DNA from: Gammaproteobacteria bacterium
GTDB lineage: Bacteria; Pseudomonadota; Gammaproteobacteria; Xanthomonadales; Wenzhouxiangellaceae
Assembly: GCA_021772985.1 (NCBI GenBank)
Contig: JAJFKX010000010.1
Location: 1 to 64,000 of the forward strand
Direction of reading: 5' to 3'
DNA: 64,000 nucleotides
The position numbers were made by a program, and so were the translations under genes. The notes below the pieces were generated by a model. It ran no database searches and was not told the DNA's origin. It saw only the letters and a list, made by a program, of their open reading frames with translations. Shown here piece by piece: positions 47,660-59,762 of this stretch (its first letter is position 1; each line of letters opens with the position of its first letter).

Positions 47660-48905
47660 TTTGTTTGGCGAATAATGCAGCCAGACACAATCCCAGCAGC
47701 CACCACAAGGTGCTGGATAAGAATGTTCCATATAAAGAAAAATGGGTATTGAATGGAAACATAATAAGACAAATACAAAACAGATAAGGCCATGCCAGTT
47801 GACGTTGTTCAACAGATGCCCGGCGATATAAACGCAGCAAAATCCAACACATTATCAACAAACCGGCGAGCCCGGTAAAACCACAATCAGTCAAAGCTTC
47901 CAGCCATACATTATGTGCATGTCTGGCCCCACGAAATCCGCCATGTTTCAATAGTTGAGGATCATCGGCGGTTGCAAAATCCGGATAAGCGTCCGGGAAA
48001 GCACGCACACCAACGCCATTAATAGGGTGTGCCTGGATCATTTTAAAACTGGTCTGCCAAATCAGCCAACGTTGCGACAGGGCGTGCTGCAAGTTACCTT
48101 GAGCAGGATCAACCACTTGCAGGCTTTGAGCAATGCGCTGTTGCACCAATGGTGATTGTTGGATAATAACGGCAGCACCCAGGCCACCAATCAAAGCAGC
48201 CAGCAAGATAGGTCGCAACGCTGCCCGACCGTTCAGACGCCATAATCTAAAGGCATAAAACAGGGCGATTATCGGCAACAGCAACCAACCGGCACGCATT
48301 CCGGACAACATAACCGCTGCCGGAATAATAAGAAAACCACTGACCGTCAGCCAGCGACGTCGCTGTTTCCATAGCCATTCGAAAGCCAGCGGCGAGAGCA
48401 TTGCCAGGGTTGGCCCAAAAAACCAGATGTCATCCCCGAAAACACCACCCAAACGTTCCGGGTTGGCGGGAAAATGCAGCAGGTTGTAACCAAGTAGGAA
48501 TTGACCAATGGCGTCAACTGCCCAAAACAAAATAACCAAAGCCAGGACAGGTTGCAGCCGACGATGCAGATCAAAACTGCAGGCGACTATAGTTAGTGTT
48601 ACCGCTGCCATTAAAAAGCGCAACGAAGCAACGCTTTGCAACCAACTTTTATCAAAAGCGTAAGAGTCCAGACTGGAAATTAGCATCGGCGCTGCAAAAG
48701 CCAAAAAAAGCAACAACACCCAACCGAGTGAACCTTGAGAAAAACTTTTATCTCGGTGCAGGATCAGTAAAACTGGTGCCAGCAAAGCCAAAATGGAAAG
48801 CGGAATTTCAGCGCTGCGTGAAAAGGGCAGTAAAACTAAAAATGCTGCAGTTAGTACTACCAGCCAATATTCAGATAACCAGTTACGCAAAGATACCGGG
48901 ATCAT
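47646..48905 (-). CDS. O-antigen ligase family (WaaL-like) membrane protein
   Basis: A 419-residue polytopic protein with about ten to twelve hydrophobic spans. The large periplasmic loop holds HPINGVGVRAFPDAY and GGFRGARHAHNVWLEALTDCGFTGLAGLL, with the family's Arg and His residues (RGARHAHN). It should transfer O-antigen or another polymer onto lipid A-core in the periplasm. It overlaps the GT4 gene upstream (ATGA) and the GT2 start downstream, so the three form one unit. Confidence 0.85.
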   Translation of the reverse strand: MIPVSLRNWLSEYWLVVLTAAFLVLLPFSRSAEIPLSILALLAPVLLILHRDKSFSQGSLGWVLLLFLAFAAPMLISSLDSYAFDKSWLQSVASLRFLMAAVTLTIVACSFDLHRRLQPVLALVILFWAVDAIGQFLLGYNLLHFPANPERLGGVFGDDIWFFGPTLAMLSPLAFEWLWKQRRRWLTVSGFLIIPAAVMLSGMRAGWLLLPIIALFYAFRLWRLNGRAALRPILLAALIGGLGAAVIIQQSPLVQQRIAQSLQVVDPAQGNLQHALSQRWLIWQTSFKMIQAHPINGVGVRAFPDAYPDFATADDPQLLKHGGFRGARHAHNVWLEALTDCGFTGLAGLLIMCWILLRLYRRASVEQRQLAWPYLFCICLIMFPFNTHFSLYGTFLSSTLWWLLGLCLAALFAKQNDFH

Positions 48906-50008
48906 CGGCTTCTGCTGGCAACGGCCTGTTGATAGACGCTGATAGTTTTTGACATGGACTCTTGCAGCGAAAAACAGCTGGTTGGCGGTACCACAATCGG
49001 GTTTGCCAGCAGTGCCAATGTTTTTTCTTCCAAAGCCTGCATGTCGTTCAATGCTACCTTGCCCTGCGGATAGAGTTGGGCCAGTTGTTCAGCGGGCCCA
49101 CCCTGATCCCAGGCCAATACAGGTGTACCGGTTTTCAACGCTTCCAAGACAGTACGGCCGAATGCCTCAGGCGGATTATTCGAAAGATTAAAAACCACCC
49201 GGGCAGAGGCATACCAGTCACGCATGTCATTGCGCGGGCCAGTAAAGGTAAGGTTTTTTTCCAGATTAAATTGCCTGCGCAGTTTTTGCAGTTTCTGAAA
49301 ATAGGACGAACCAGTCCGGTAAGGCCCGATGATCAAACCATGAACTGCATAACCCTTTTGCCTTAGACGAGCCAGCAGCTGTAGAAACGCTGTATGGCCT
49401 TTCCACTTGGTAATACGACCTGGGAGGACCAACCATATTTGATTATGTATGGCCGGAAAATCTTGATGAACCTGTTCCAGCCAGCGTGGGTCGGGTTGAT
49501 GCAGATAGGGAAAGACTGAGTCACTGACACCACCGTGAATGGTGACAACCCGTTCCGCGAGAGAACCAGGATATTGGCGCAGAGTATAGCTGCGCATGTA
49601 ATCTGATACTGCAATAACCCTGTCACCCTTGGCCATTACGGCGCTGTAGGGATTAACAGAATAATGGCCATGCATGGAGGTAACGAAAGCACAGCGTTGC
49701 GGCAGCTTTTTTAACGCTTGATAGGTTATCCATGCCGGCAGCCTTGAATGGCAATGCACAACATCGGGTTGCTCGGTGCGCAGCCAGTCGCGCAATGGCT
49801 GTATGAGCCTTAGTGTAGCGAGGCGTTTCTTGCCAACCGGCCAGTTGAGATGCTTTGCACCACAGGCCAGGATGCGCTCTCGCAAAGGACCATCAGCAGC
49901 GATAACGCTAACCTGATGGCCGTTACGGCGAAGGTGTTCACATAACTCAACGGCCACCAACTCGGACCCGCCAAGCGACAATGCTGCAAGTACCTGGACA
50001 ACATGCAT
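48902..50008 (-). CDS. Glycosyltransferase family 4 (GT-B)
   Basis: A 368-residue enzyme. The N-terminal domain begins MHVVQVLAALSLGGSELVAVELCEHL and has the DVVHCHSRLPAWI block. The C-terminal domain has LPGRITKWKGHTAFLQLLARLRQKG and FNLSNNPPEAFGRTVLEALKTGTPVLAWDQGGPAEQL, containing the EX7E motif of GT4. It probably acts in LPS or glycan assembly with the two genes downstream. Substrate unknown. Confidence 0.9.
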   Translation of the reverse strand: MHVVQVLAALSLGGSELVAVELCEHLRRNGHQVSVIAADGPLRERILACGAKHLNWPVGKKRLATLRLIQPLRDWLRTEQPDVVHCHSRLPAWITYQALKKLPQRCAFVTSMHGHYSVNPYSAVMAKGDRVIAVSDYMRSYTLRQYPGSLAERVVTIHGGVSDSVFPYLHQPDPRWLEQVHQDFPAIHNQIWLVLPGRITKWKGHTAFLQLLARLRQKGYAVHGLIIGPYRTGSSYFQKLQKLRRQFNLEKNLTFTGPRNDMRDWYASARVVFNLSNNPPEAFGRTVLEALKTGTPVLAWDQGGPAEQLAQLYPQGKVALNDMQALEEKTLALLANPIVVPPTSCFSLQESMSKTISVYQQAVASRSR

Positions 50009-50052
50009 TTTAGTAACAGGTTGCCAACAACATCCAGTAAACGCCGGTGAGA

Positions 50053-50262
50053 TTAATCAATCAGGGTAAAATCGGCGCTGCAATAGGGGCATTTGGCATG
50101 ACCGGTTTCTTCGATCGGCAGATAAACACGTGGATGTGAATTCCACAGTTTCATATCCGACATAGGGCAGCTTAGCGGCAGATCCGCTTTAGTGATTTCA
50201 TAGCGGCGGGCGGCATTGGCCTGAGCCAGGCTGGTATTGTCCGCATCGGTTACATGTGCCAC
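50053..50262 (-). CDS. Zinc-finger (CHCC) domain protein, NDUFS6-like
   Basis: The GTG at 50262, eight bases after a GGAG site, gives 69 residues; longer in-frame sequence would cover the neighbouring promoter. The zinc ligands are C (LSCPM), H (NSHPRVYLP), and C-P-Y-C (AKCPYCSADFTL), i.e. the zf-CHCC pattern. This family is small and widespread in proteobacteria, with a mitochondrial relative in complex I assembly. It is divergent from the ELM1-like gene. Confidence 0.85.
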   Translation of the reverse strand: MAHVTDADNTSLAQANAARRYEITKADLPLSCPMSDMKLWNSHPRVYLPIEETGHAKCPYCSADFTLID

Positions 50263-50325
50263 GATGGTTTCTCCATAAAATAAATTAGCATTGGTTCTAA
50301 GGAAAACGCATTTTAACTTAACTGT

Positions 50326-51351
50326 ATGTCCAGCAGCATAAAAAAACAGCAAATCTGGCTGCTGAATGATGGTCGGCTGGGTCATTTACGTCAAATGCAG
50401 GCTTTATTGGCAGCGATACAAGCCCGGGAAGAAACCCTTGAAGCCATTCCTGTGCACCAACTATCAGTTAAATTACCAGCGCTGCATCGCTGGCTTGCGC
50501 CCAGCATACTCCCTGGAGCTGAGCGGTGCCTGAACGGCTTGAACATTGCTGGGGAGCCGATAATGATCATCGCGGCTGGCCGCCGAGGTGCCTGGTTGAG
50601 TAGATTATTGCATCGTCGCTATCCACAGACATTCACCATACAGATTCTAGATCCGCAACGGGCCCACCACGAGTTCTCACAGCTGATCATACCTGAGCAT
50701 GATGGCTATCATGCAGACAAGGTAATCAAGTTACGAGGGAGTCTTACAGCTTGCCCACCGCGGTTAAACGCGATAAGTGAAGGCTTTTGGCCGATGGGTG
50801 ACGGCTGCAAACTGGGGGTGCTACTGGCTGGTGACGGCGCACAAAACCATTATCTGTTGAGTCAGTTATCGCGGATATGGACGAAGCAAAAGCCGAATCG
50901 CATGGTGATTAGTGTCGGTCCTCGAACAGCAGCCAGCACAATCCGGCAAATGAAGAAACAGGTGTTAACCAAACAAGCGACAGTGATTACCTCTGATAAC
51001 ACCCATGATCAGTATCAGCGAATGTTGCAGGAGGCAGAGCAGTTCTGGGTTGCTGCGGATAGTATTAATCAAGTCAGCGAGGTATTAACAGTACGCACCA
51101 CTCAACCTGTTTGGGTGGCAACCCGGTCAGCAGCCGGTCAACTTGATAGCAGTGTTCGAAAACAAGCCTGGTTATCTGATTTGCTGGAACGTGACGAATT
51201 AAGATTACTGAGCGATTATCCACATGCATCAACGGCTCAGGCGATCAAACAAAGCCAAAAATTTTGGCGCTGGCAAACCAACCATATTGCCAAACAGGTC
51301 CTTGAACGGTACCGGCAGCATGCTGAATCAATCAAGCAGAGCCAGCCATAA
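50326..51351 (+). CDS. ELM1/GtrOC1-like protein
   Basis: A 341-residue protein. The blocks WLLNDGRLGHLRQMQALLAAI (near the N-terminus), IIAAGRRGAWLSRLL, QILDPQRAHHEFSQLIIPEHDGY, and VLLAGDGAQNHYLLSQL match the family named after mitochondrial fission ELM1. Bacterial members are GT-B-like and lie next to LPS genes, so a role in core or glycan transfer is plausible. Here it follows the LPS glycosyltransferase unit. The exact reaction is unknown. Confidence 0.85.
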   Translation: MSSSIKKQQIWLLNDGRLGHLRQMQALLAAIQAREETLEAIPVHQLSVKLPALHRWLAPSILPGAERCLNGLNIAGEPIMIIAAGRRGAWLSRLLHRRYPQTFTIQILDPQRAHHEFSQLIIPEHDGYHADKVIKLRGSLTACPPRLNAISEGFWPMGDGCKLGVLLAGDGAQNHYLLSQLSRIWTKQKPNRMVISVGPRTAASTIRQMKKQVLTKQATVITSDNTHDQYQRMLQEAEQFWVAADSINQVSEVLTVRTTQPVWVATRSAAGQLDSSVRKQAWLSDLLERDELRLLSDYPHASTAQAIKQSQKFWRWQTNHIAKQVLERYRQHAESIKQSQP

Positions 51352-51370
51352 CAGATTGCAATGTGAGTCA

Positions 51371-53071
51371 TCAGGGCGTGATGTTTTCAAACCCATCCTG
51401 GTGGAAAATCTCTTCAAGATTGGTACCGGTTAGCTGCAGAGCCAAACGGAAATTATCCGTCGGTGTCCAACGCAGGTTCAAAGGGATAAGGCTGTTCACT
51501 GCAATATTGGGATAGCTACGCCCTTGAGCATCATCATCTGCACTAATCCAAGCCCAATCATTATTGCTGGGGCTTGAGTCGTTGCGGATAGCCACCCAGT
51601 AAACCCCACGCGATAAAATCAAGTCAGTGGTAATCCGGTAAGTAAAAACTGGGCCCGGACCTTCCCGGACCACAGGAGCATTAATGCTGGCGAGCAACTC
51701 ACCTGGGACGCCATTAATGGCAGGTAGCGCAGAGTTTTTCACATCGTTATAAAGTGCTACGGTGAAATCATCTGCAAAAGGCGTGCCTGTGCTGTAAAAA
51801 CCATTGAATACAATTTCCTGCAAAGCAAAGGCGTCATGCACTACAAAGTTTTCTGCAGCCGTTTGTGGAGGAACTTGACCACCTGCAGTCAACGGGCATG
51901 CAGAGCAATGTGCGTCTGCCGGTACTGCAGTTACGCCATTGGGAAATTGCTCCAAGCCTTCGCTAGCCGGGCTAACTGTAGCTATGCTGACCGTTGAGAT
52001 ATTGTCATCAAAATTCATATCCTGTTGGTTACTGTAGGCAACAGCCGCGTTATGGTGGTCAAAAATGGTTTGGTTCAAAATGCGTACGGTGATCATACAG
52101 TCAATGCTTTGTGCTGCAGCCAGGCTATCGATGCCCCAGCGAAATAAGCCACCGGAAGGCGCCGGTGCACTGCAGGTATTACTGAGGTACTGTACTTCTG
52201 CTGGTAATGGATCGCTGACCACGATGCCAACGGCAGTTGCCGTCCCGTTATTTTTAAGTTCCAGACTGTAACTAAAATTCTGGCCGGGGATAACCGGCAA
52301 AGCTGCAATAGTGGTTTTACCGAGACTCAAGTCAACACTGCTCGGCATTCCCGTTGCGCCAACCAATAGCGCACGGCCATTAGTAGCCACCATAGGTAAT
52401 GTGAATTGTGCGGGAATTGGCCCGTCAATTTCCAAATAGGCTAGCCGGGTAGCGCCACGTGCCAAAGCAACCGGGGCAATGACGTTGTCTAGATAAGCGA
52501 TACCGGTGTTGCAGTTGGCAGGGTTGCAATAAGCAGCGTTGCCAGTGCCGCTCAGGTTCAAATTGGGGAAATTTAAAACGGCACCACCAAAGGCAGGGAC
52601 GGTCACGTCCAGGTTTGCAGTAGCTGAGATGTTGTTACCATTGATATTAAGTGCTTGTACGCTATTGATAGTGGTTTGTAATAGACCGACACCTTGACCA
52701 TATCCTGTGGTGGTGACATTGCCGGAAGTAATCGGTTGCGCGGCATTACCTTCATCAAGCATTAAGCTGCCAGATAAGAAAAATAATGCGATATTATTGC
52801 CGCCGACCACTGGATCAGCAACAAAGCCAGGGACTTCAAAAGCCAAGTAACTGTAACTGCCGAACACATTCGGATCAGAACCTAAAATAGCAGTGATATC
52901 AGTCATCAGCACGTCATCACCAGTGCCAATAAATTGATCGTTGCCGGGGTAATTGAATAATGCGCTGTTAAAGCCGGATAATAGTTGGTATTCCACTGGT
53001 TGTGACTGCAATTGGAAGATACAGCTCAATAAAAGCAGTGCACAAAACAGCTGAGATAACTTTCTCATCAT
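51371..53071 (-). CDS. Secreted DUF11-domain protein with D-G-F-E tail
   Basis: A 566-residue secreted protein with signal peptide (KLSQLFCALLLLSCIFQLQSQ). A DUF11 domain lies at about 245-350 (FSYSLELKNNGTATAVGIVVSDPLPAEVQYLSNT). The C-terminal 200 residues are beta rich (FVVHDAFALQEIVFNGFYSTG; YWVAIRNDSS). The protein ends EEIFHQDGFENITP, the tail type also seen at the ends of the LVIVD and M14 proteins. AGGA lies six bases before the ATG. Surface structure or adhesion is likely. Confidence 0.8.
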   Translation of the reverse strand: MMRKLSQLFCALLLLSCIFQLQSQPVEYQLLSGFNSALFNYPGNDQFIGTGDDVLMTDITAILGSDPNVFGSYSYLAFEVPGFVADPVVGGNNIALFFLSGSLMLDEGNAAQPITSGNVTTTGYGQGVGLLQTTINSVQALNINGNNISATANLDVTVPAFGGAVLNFPNLNLSGTGNAAYCNPANCNTGIAYLDNVIAPVALARGATRLAYLEIDGPIPAQFTLPMVATNGRALLVGATGMPSSVDLSLGKTTIAALPVIPGQNFSYSLELKNNGTATAVGIVVSDPLPAEVQYLSNTCSAPAPSGGLFRWGIDSLAAAQSIDCMITVRILNQTIFDHHNAAVAYSNQQDMNFDDNISTVSIATVSPASEGLEQFPNGVTAVPADAHCSACPLTAGGQVPPQTAAENFVVHDAFALQEIVFNGFYSTGTPFADDFTVALYNDVKNSALPAINGVPGELLASINAPVVREGPGPVFTYRITTDLILSRGVYWVAIRNDSSPSNNDWAWISADDDAQGRSYPNIAVNSLIPLNLRWTPTDNFRLALQLTGTNLEEIFHQDGFENITP

Positions 53072-53147
53072 GAGTTTTCCTGATGACTACGCCCATTAAC
53101 TAAGGCGTAATTTGATCAAAAACTGTGCCAAGTAAGGGCCTGAGGGG

Positions 53148-55772
53148 TTAGCTAGAAAGGTGTTTTTTCCAGAGCTTATTTACAACTGTTGATAAAGGCC
53201 GCATGGCGGTACCGGATTGATTCAATTGTTGCTGTTGCTGGTAAGTTTGCAATGCCAGATAGTTTTTAGCTACCAGCAAGGCATCCGTTTTTAAATCAGG
53301 AAAAATAGTCGCAAGCCAATCTGCTTGAGCGGCCAAATTACAGGGAATTGGTGAATCGGGTAAATCCAGAGTCAACAACCAGAATTGGATCAAAAACTGC
53401 AACCGCAAGCGTGATAAGGCAATGCTATCCCGTTCTTTTTTAGATGCGAGACGTGAGGCCATCTCGGTGATTGCAGCACCAATCGTTTGGGAATCACGTG
53501 CCGGTCGTAATATGTTTTGCCGGATTGCCTGAAACTGTTTAGCCATATTGTCATCTGCCAGTACGCAGCGGGCTCGGGTCAATGCCTGCCATTCCCACAC
53601 CCAGGCATTGTTCAACTGATAGTCATGAAAAGCGTTTATGCTGCTTATCAGAGTACCGCTTTGTCCATTGGGGCGTAGTCGGGTATCTATTTCATAGAGT
53701 TGGCTGTTGGGACCAATGGTGGTGAGCAAATGAATAAGTTTTTGAGCCTGGCGAGTAGCATTGCGCTCAGGGCAAATTAAATTGTCAGGGTATAAAAACA
53801 CCAGATCCAAATCAGAAGCAAAGTGCATTTCACCTGCCCCGAGGGTTCCGTAGGCAATGATAGTCAACGGAATTGGCGATGAAATCAACTGACAAACGAT
53901 GGCATTGATGGCGTGTAGGCAGGCCTCTGCCAAACAGCTCAAGTGCCACTGTGCTGAAGTCGTACCGTGTTGTTGAAATAATGCATTAGCGGCGATCCGC
54001 AAGCTATAGCTTTGTCGCCATTGCTGCAGCAATGAAAGGCGCTGCTCCAGCGGTTGCTCAGCTTGCTGCATCAAAGCCAAGGCCTCGATGATATAAGCCT
54101 GCCTTGATTCAGGCAGGTTGGTCAGTGTTATTGGGTCAATCAATTCATCCAATAAGGCCGGTTGACGTTGTAATTGTTGAGCAATCCAATCACTGTGTGC
54201 ACCATAATCAAGCATCCGTTTTAGTGCTTGTGGGTGCTCAGATAACAGGGCGAGATAATTGCTTCGACCTGCAATTTTTTCCAGCAGGGTCAAACCATGT
54301 AGAACCGATTTTCCGGGGGCCTTTGTATCAGCAGCACTTGACAGCAATTTAGGCAATAATTGTTGTAGGCGTTGTCTGCCGCTCTGGCTCAGGGGTTGTT
54401 TGAGAATTCGCGCGAGGCTGGCATTAAATTTTTTCAGCAAAACATTGTCATGATTGCGCAAAGTAATAGAGAATAATCTTCCCCATTCAGGGATATCTTC
54501 GATCGTGTCAAAACGCAACACAGGATGTTGGATGGTTTCATCGTGATCGCCAAACCAAACATCGAATTGCTCAGCAACCAGGCTGCGGGCTTTGTTTAAT
54601 TCTTCCAGCAGGCAAGTGCTATCGGGATAGCCAGACAAAACAGACCATTTTTCCAGTCTCCGAATATCACTCGGGATACGGTGTTGTTGTTGGTCATCCA
54701 GCATTTGCAGCCGATTTTCCAATCGGCGGAGTAATGAATAAGCTGCACGCAGCAGTTCTACAACATCATCTTGTAATAATTGATGTTGTTGCAGCAGCGA
54801 TAAGGCGGTTAGTAAATTATGGTGACGTAAGCCTGGGTGTTGTCCACCCCGAAGCAATTGCAAGCTCTGCACCAAAAATTCAATTTCTCGAATGCCGCCA
54901 GGCCCAAGCTTAAGATTGTCCTGATGATGTTGTTTAGCAGCTGACCGAGCTATTTCAAGCCGTAATTGCCGAACCCCATCGAATAACCCATAGTCGAGAT
55001 AGCGCCTATAGATAAACGGTTGCAGCTCTTGCAGCAGTTCTTTACCCAAGTCCAGATCGCCTGCAATCGGACGGGCTTTAAGCAGGGCATAGCGTTCCCA
55101 GTCTCTGCCTTCGGAGGCATAATATTGTTCCATTGCTGCAGTGCTCCAGACCAATTTCCCACCACTTCCATAGGGCCTTAGCCGGGTGTCTATACGGTAT
55201 ACCTGACCCTGAGCTGTGACCGTATCCAGGCTGTGTACAATGGCTCTCGCCAGGCGGGTAAAAAAATCCAGACAAGTTATTCGTCGGGCGCCGTTGGTTT
55301 TACCGTGACCGCTGAAGATAAACAGCAGATCAATATCAGATGAAAAATTCAGCTCGCTGCCACCGAGCTTGCCCATTCCCAGGATACAAAATTGTGCAAC
55401 AGTTTTTTCGTTGGCGGCAGGTTGACCGAAAACATCCTGTAATGTCTGCCAATGAAAAAGCACACAGGCCTGTAGGCAACGTTCAGCTAAGGTACTTAGG
55501 TCTTGCAGGGTTTCTACCAAGCTAGCTGCATTGTTTGTATCACGCCAAGCGATTCGAAGACATTCGGTTTGCCGATATTCGCGTAATTGTGCATCAAAAT
55601 CTGTTGCGGTACTGCCTGCAGCAAGACACAGTTTAGCGACACCTGGAGTGTGCAGGCGGTTGTTATCCAACAAGCTTTGGCCGGCTGTTGGCCAGAGAGT
55701 CAGGACCCGCCGACAAAAAGATGAATTTTGACTTAAAGGCTGCCAAATGGCTGGCGAGGAACTGTCGGACAT
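53148..55772 (-). CDS. glnE: Bifunctional glutamine synthetase adenylyltransferase/deadenylase
   Basis: An 874-residue enzyme (E. coli 946, so somewhat short at the N-terminus). Both catalytic halves are present: GSELNFSSDIDLLFIFSG near residue 135, and GEMHFASDLDLVFLYPD near 645, each holding the nucleotidyltransferase D-x-D. DTRLRPYGSGG and DTRLRPNGQSG follow as the paired family blocks. It adenylylates glutamine synthetase under nitrogen excess and removes the AMP under limitation. Stand-alone gene. Confidence 0.95.
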   Translation of the reverse strand: MSDSSSPAIWQPLSQNSSFCRRVLTLWPTAGQSLLDNNRLHTPGVAKLCLAAGSTATDFDAQLREYRQTECLRIAWRDTNNAASLVETLQDLSTLAERCLQACVLFHWQTLQDVFGQPAANEKTVAQFCILGMGKLGGSELNFSSDIDLLFIFSGHGKTNGARRITCLDFFTRLARAIVHSLDTVTAQGQVYRIDTRLRPYGSGGKLVWSTAAMEQYYASEGRDWERYALLKARPIAGDLDLGKELLQELQPFIYRRYLDYGLFDGVRQLRLEIARSAAKQHHQDNLKLGPGGIREIEFLVQSLQLLRGGQHPGLRHHNLLTALSLLQQHQLLQDDVVELLRAAYSLLRRLENRLQMLDDQQQHRIPSDIRRLEKWSVLSGYPDSTCLLEELNKARSLVAEQFDVWFGDHDETIQHPVLRFDTIEDIPEWGRLFSITLRNHDNVLLKKFNASLARILKQPLSQSGRQRLQQLLPKLLSSAADTKAPGKSVLHGLTLLEKIAGRSNYLALLSEHPQALKRMLDYGAHSDWIAQQLQRQPALLDELIDPITLTNLPESRQAYIIEALALMQQAEQPLEQRLSLLQQWRQSYSLRIAANALFQQHGTTSAQWHLSCLAEACLHAINAIVCQLISSPIPLTIIAYGTLGAGEMHFASDLDLVFLYPDNLICPERNATRQAQKLIHLLTTIGPNSQLYEIDTRLRPNGQSGTLISSINAFHDYQLNNAWVWEWQALTRARCVLADDNMAKQFQAIRQNILRPARDSQTIGAAITEMASRLASKKERDSIALSRLRLQFLIQFWLLTLDLPDSPIPCNLAAQADWLATIFPDLKTDALLVAKNYLALQTYQQQQQLNQSGTAMRPLSTVVNKLWKKHLSS

Positions 55773-55911
55773 AGCACCAGTTATAAGAAAAACAGTTTAC
55801 TTGGTTCAACTACTCTCAGCACAGTAGCATATTGGTTAACTACGTACGCGCGGTTAATCAATTAACGGGTATAGCAAAACAAACAATGCTTAAGCATAAA
55901 TATTGCCTGGC

Positions 55912-57888
55912 TCAGGGTTCGTGGTTTATCAGGTGTTGCTGCAGGAAAAGCATGATGGCCTGCTGATAAATATCACGGTTTTCCTTGCGGCGGTAACCGT
56001 GACCCTCATTTAGCGCATCCATATACCAAACCGGTTGTTGCTGAGCGCGTAGTGCGGCCACGATCTGCTCGGCTTCTGTATATGGAACTCTGGGGTCATT
56101 GTGACCCTGTGCGACCAGCATCGGTACTGCAATTTTCTCAACATGATTCAGAGGACTGATGTTTTGCAAATGAGTCCGCATGGTTGGTTCGCGTTCGTCG
56201 CCATATTCCACCCGCCGCAGGTCACGACGATAGTCCTGGGTATTTTCCAGGAAGGTGACGAAGTTACTGATACCAACGATTTCGACTGCAGCTTTCAGTC
56301 GAGAGCTGTAATGCACGGTGCTGGCCAACACCATATAGCCACCATAACTGCCACCGAATACCGCCACTTGCTGCTGGTCAAGGTCTGGCTGAGTGCTGAT
56401 CCAATCTAATAAAGCCCCGATATCCTTGACGGAATTTTCCCGCTTAAAGCCGTTATCTAATGAAACGAAAGTTTTGCCATAGCCACTGGAGCCGCGCACA
56501 TTGGGCGCGATTACCGTTACTCCAAGCTTGTTCAGCCACATTTGATAGGTGCTGCTGAACCTGGGTCTGGCTTGACTTTCCGGTCCACCATGGATTGAAA
56601 TAATGACCGGATAAGGCCCGTTGCCTACAGGCTTATAAATCCAGGCCGGGATTTGCCGTGGTTGGCCATCAAGCTGATCAAAGGTAGGGTAATGAACCAG
56701 TTCCGGTTCAATAAAACCATCGGTCTCCAAGCCGCCGACCTCACTGCTTGTCCAGCGAGTCATGGTTGCATATTCCAGGTGGTTATTTCCTAACTCGAGG
56801 ACAAAAGTATCTGAGGGGGTTTTAGGTGTATTCAAGGATAAGCCAAGCTTGGTACCATCCGGGCTAAACGCCAGATTGAAAGCCAAACCGGTTGGCAAAA
56901 TGTCTACAGCACGAAATTCATGTGTTTGCATATCCATCAGATAAAGCCTGGAGCGGCCGTTTTCATTAATGGAAAATGCTCCGCGACGACGATCATCACT
57001 TAATGCCAGTTCTTCAATGTCCCACGGGATATCCGCAGTAATTACTTTCGGGGAAGTATGCTCAGCCAGTGATTGCCAGACTAACTGTTGAAACTCACCA
57101 TATCGATCAGTCACATACCAGATTCCGTTGTTTTTATGATCAAACGCATAGGCCAGGTTAACGCTGGTGGGTTCATCACCAGCTAACAGCTTCAGTTCTC
57201 CGGTCTTCAGATTCAACAGGTGTATCCGTGAATCAGTGACACTGACATAATTTGTAATCAAAACATTGTTGCCTGATTGGTCAAAATCAGTAGCACCCCA
57301 CCAACTGTTATCGGGTGCTTGCAGAATCATTCTGGCATTATCAGGGTCGTTGGCGGCCATCATCCAGACATCATTGGATTGGCCATTTCGGCGGGTACTT
57401 TGGTAAGCAACAGCGGTGCCCTGCCGGTTCCATAACACCGAACCATTACGTGATTTACCATCGGTTAGAAGTTTGGATTCAGCAGTTTGCGGGTCAAATA
57501 AAAATATTTGAGTGAACTCACTGCCGCCGATATCCATGATGTAGGTTATTTTGTCGCTAAGGGGCTGGCGCTGGATATTGCTTAAGGGCTCATCAAAAAA
57601 CGTCAATTGATGCCGTGCACCGCCCGGATGGTCGACTTTGTGCAATTGATTGACATCACCAAAACGGGTGGAAATATAAATATTTTCGCTATCTGCGCTC
57701 CAGGCCTGAAATGAGCCTGAGCGCACATTCTGGTAACGGTTAAGATCGTCCCGAATTGATTGTGGTATCTCTGGGATATCCTGCATGATCAGGTTACCGT
57801 TATTAGCACTGCGCGTAATAACCTCAGCAGAGTTGATCGAAGGTACAACAATTAACAGCAAAAATAAAAATGAAATGGGCTGTGACAT
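55912..57888 (-). CDS. S9 family serine peptidase (prolyl oligopeptidase type), secreted
   Basis: The ATG at 57888 is used; a GTG two codons upstream is equally weakly supported. The roughly 658-residue protein has a signal peptide (PISFLFLLLIVVPSINS). A seven-bladed WD40-like beta-propeller spans about 60-390. The peptidase domain (about 410-655) carries the nucleophile in FGGSYGGYMVLAS, the Asp in AQGHNDPRVPYTEAEQ, and the His in NEGHGYRRKENR. It resembles the acylaminoacyl-peptidase/DPP subset. Confidence 0.9.
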   Translation of the reverse strand: MSQPISFLFLLLIVVPSINSAEVITRSANNGNLIMQDIPEIPQSIRDDLNRYQNVRSGSFQAWSADSENIYISTRFGDVNQLHKVDHPGGARHQLTFFDEPLSNIQRQPLSDKITYIMDIGGSEFTQIFLFDPQTAESKLLTDGKSRNGSVLWNRQGTAVAYQSTRRNGQSNDVWMMAANDPDNARMILQAPDNSWWGATDFDQSGNNVLITNYVSVTDSRIHLLNLKTGELKLLAGDEPTSVNLAYAFDHKNNGIWYVTDRYGEFQQLVWQSLAEHTSPKVITADIPWDIEELALSDDRRRGAFSINENGRSRLYLMDMQTHEFRAVDILPTGLAFNLAFSPDGTKLGLSLNTPKTPSDTFVLELGNNHLEYATMTRWTSSEVGGLETDGFIEPELVHYPTFDQLDGQPRQIPAWIYKPVGNGPYPVIISIHGGPESQARPRFSSTYQMWLNKLGVTVIAPNVRGSSGYGKTFVSLDNGFKRENSVKDIGALLDWISTQPDLDQQQVAVFGGSYGGYMVLASTVHYSSRLKAAVEIVGISNFVTFLENTQDYRRDLRRVEYGDEREPTMRTHLQNISPLNHVEKIAVPMLVAQGHNDPRVPYTEAEQIVAALRAQQQPVWYMDALNEGHGYRRKENRDIYQQAIMLFLQQHLINHEP

Positions 57889-58005
57889 GATCACCTAATC
57901 CTATTGGTTTTGAACTCAGAATAGCTGATTTAGGCGAGCCATATCAGGATTAGTTTTTCAGAGACGATAAGCTCTCCATCGTGTGGGACGGAATACGTCA
58001 GGCAT

Positions 58006-58033
58006 AAAAAAGCCCCGCATTGCAGGGCTTTTT
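58006..58033 (-). terminator. Rho-independent terminator of groSL
   Basis: On the minus strand AAAGCCCTGCAATGCGGGGCTTTTTT gives a GC-rich stem (AAAGCCC / GGGGCTTT) with a T run after it. It lies 25 bases past the groL stop. Confidence 0.85.
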
Positions 58034-58057
58034 AACACAGCTGATTGGCTGAGCAGC

Positions 58058-59725
<1,668 letters not shown>

Positions 59726-59762
59726 TCAATTCTTGAGATAAACGATGCAGGGACAGGCGCGA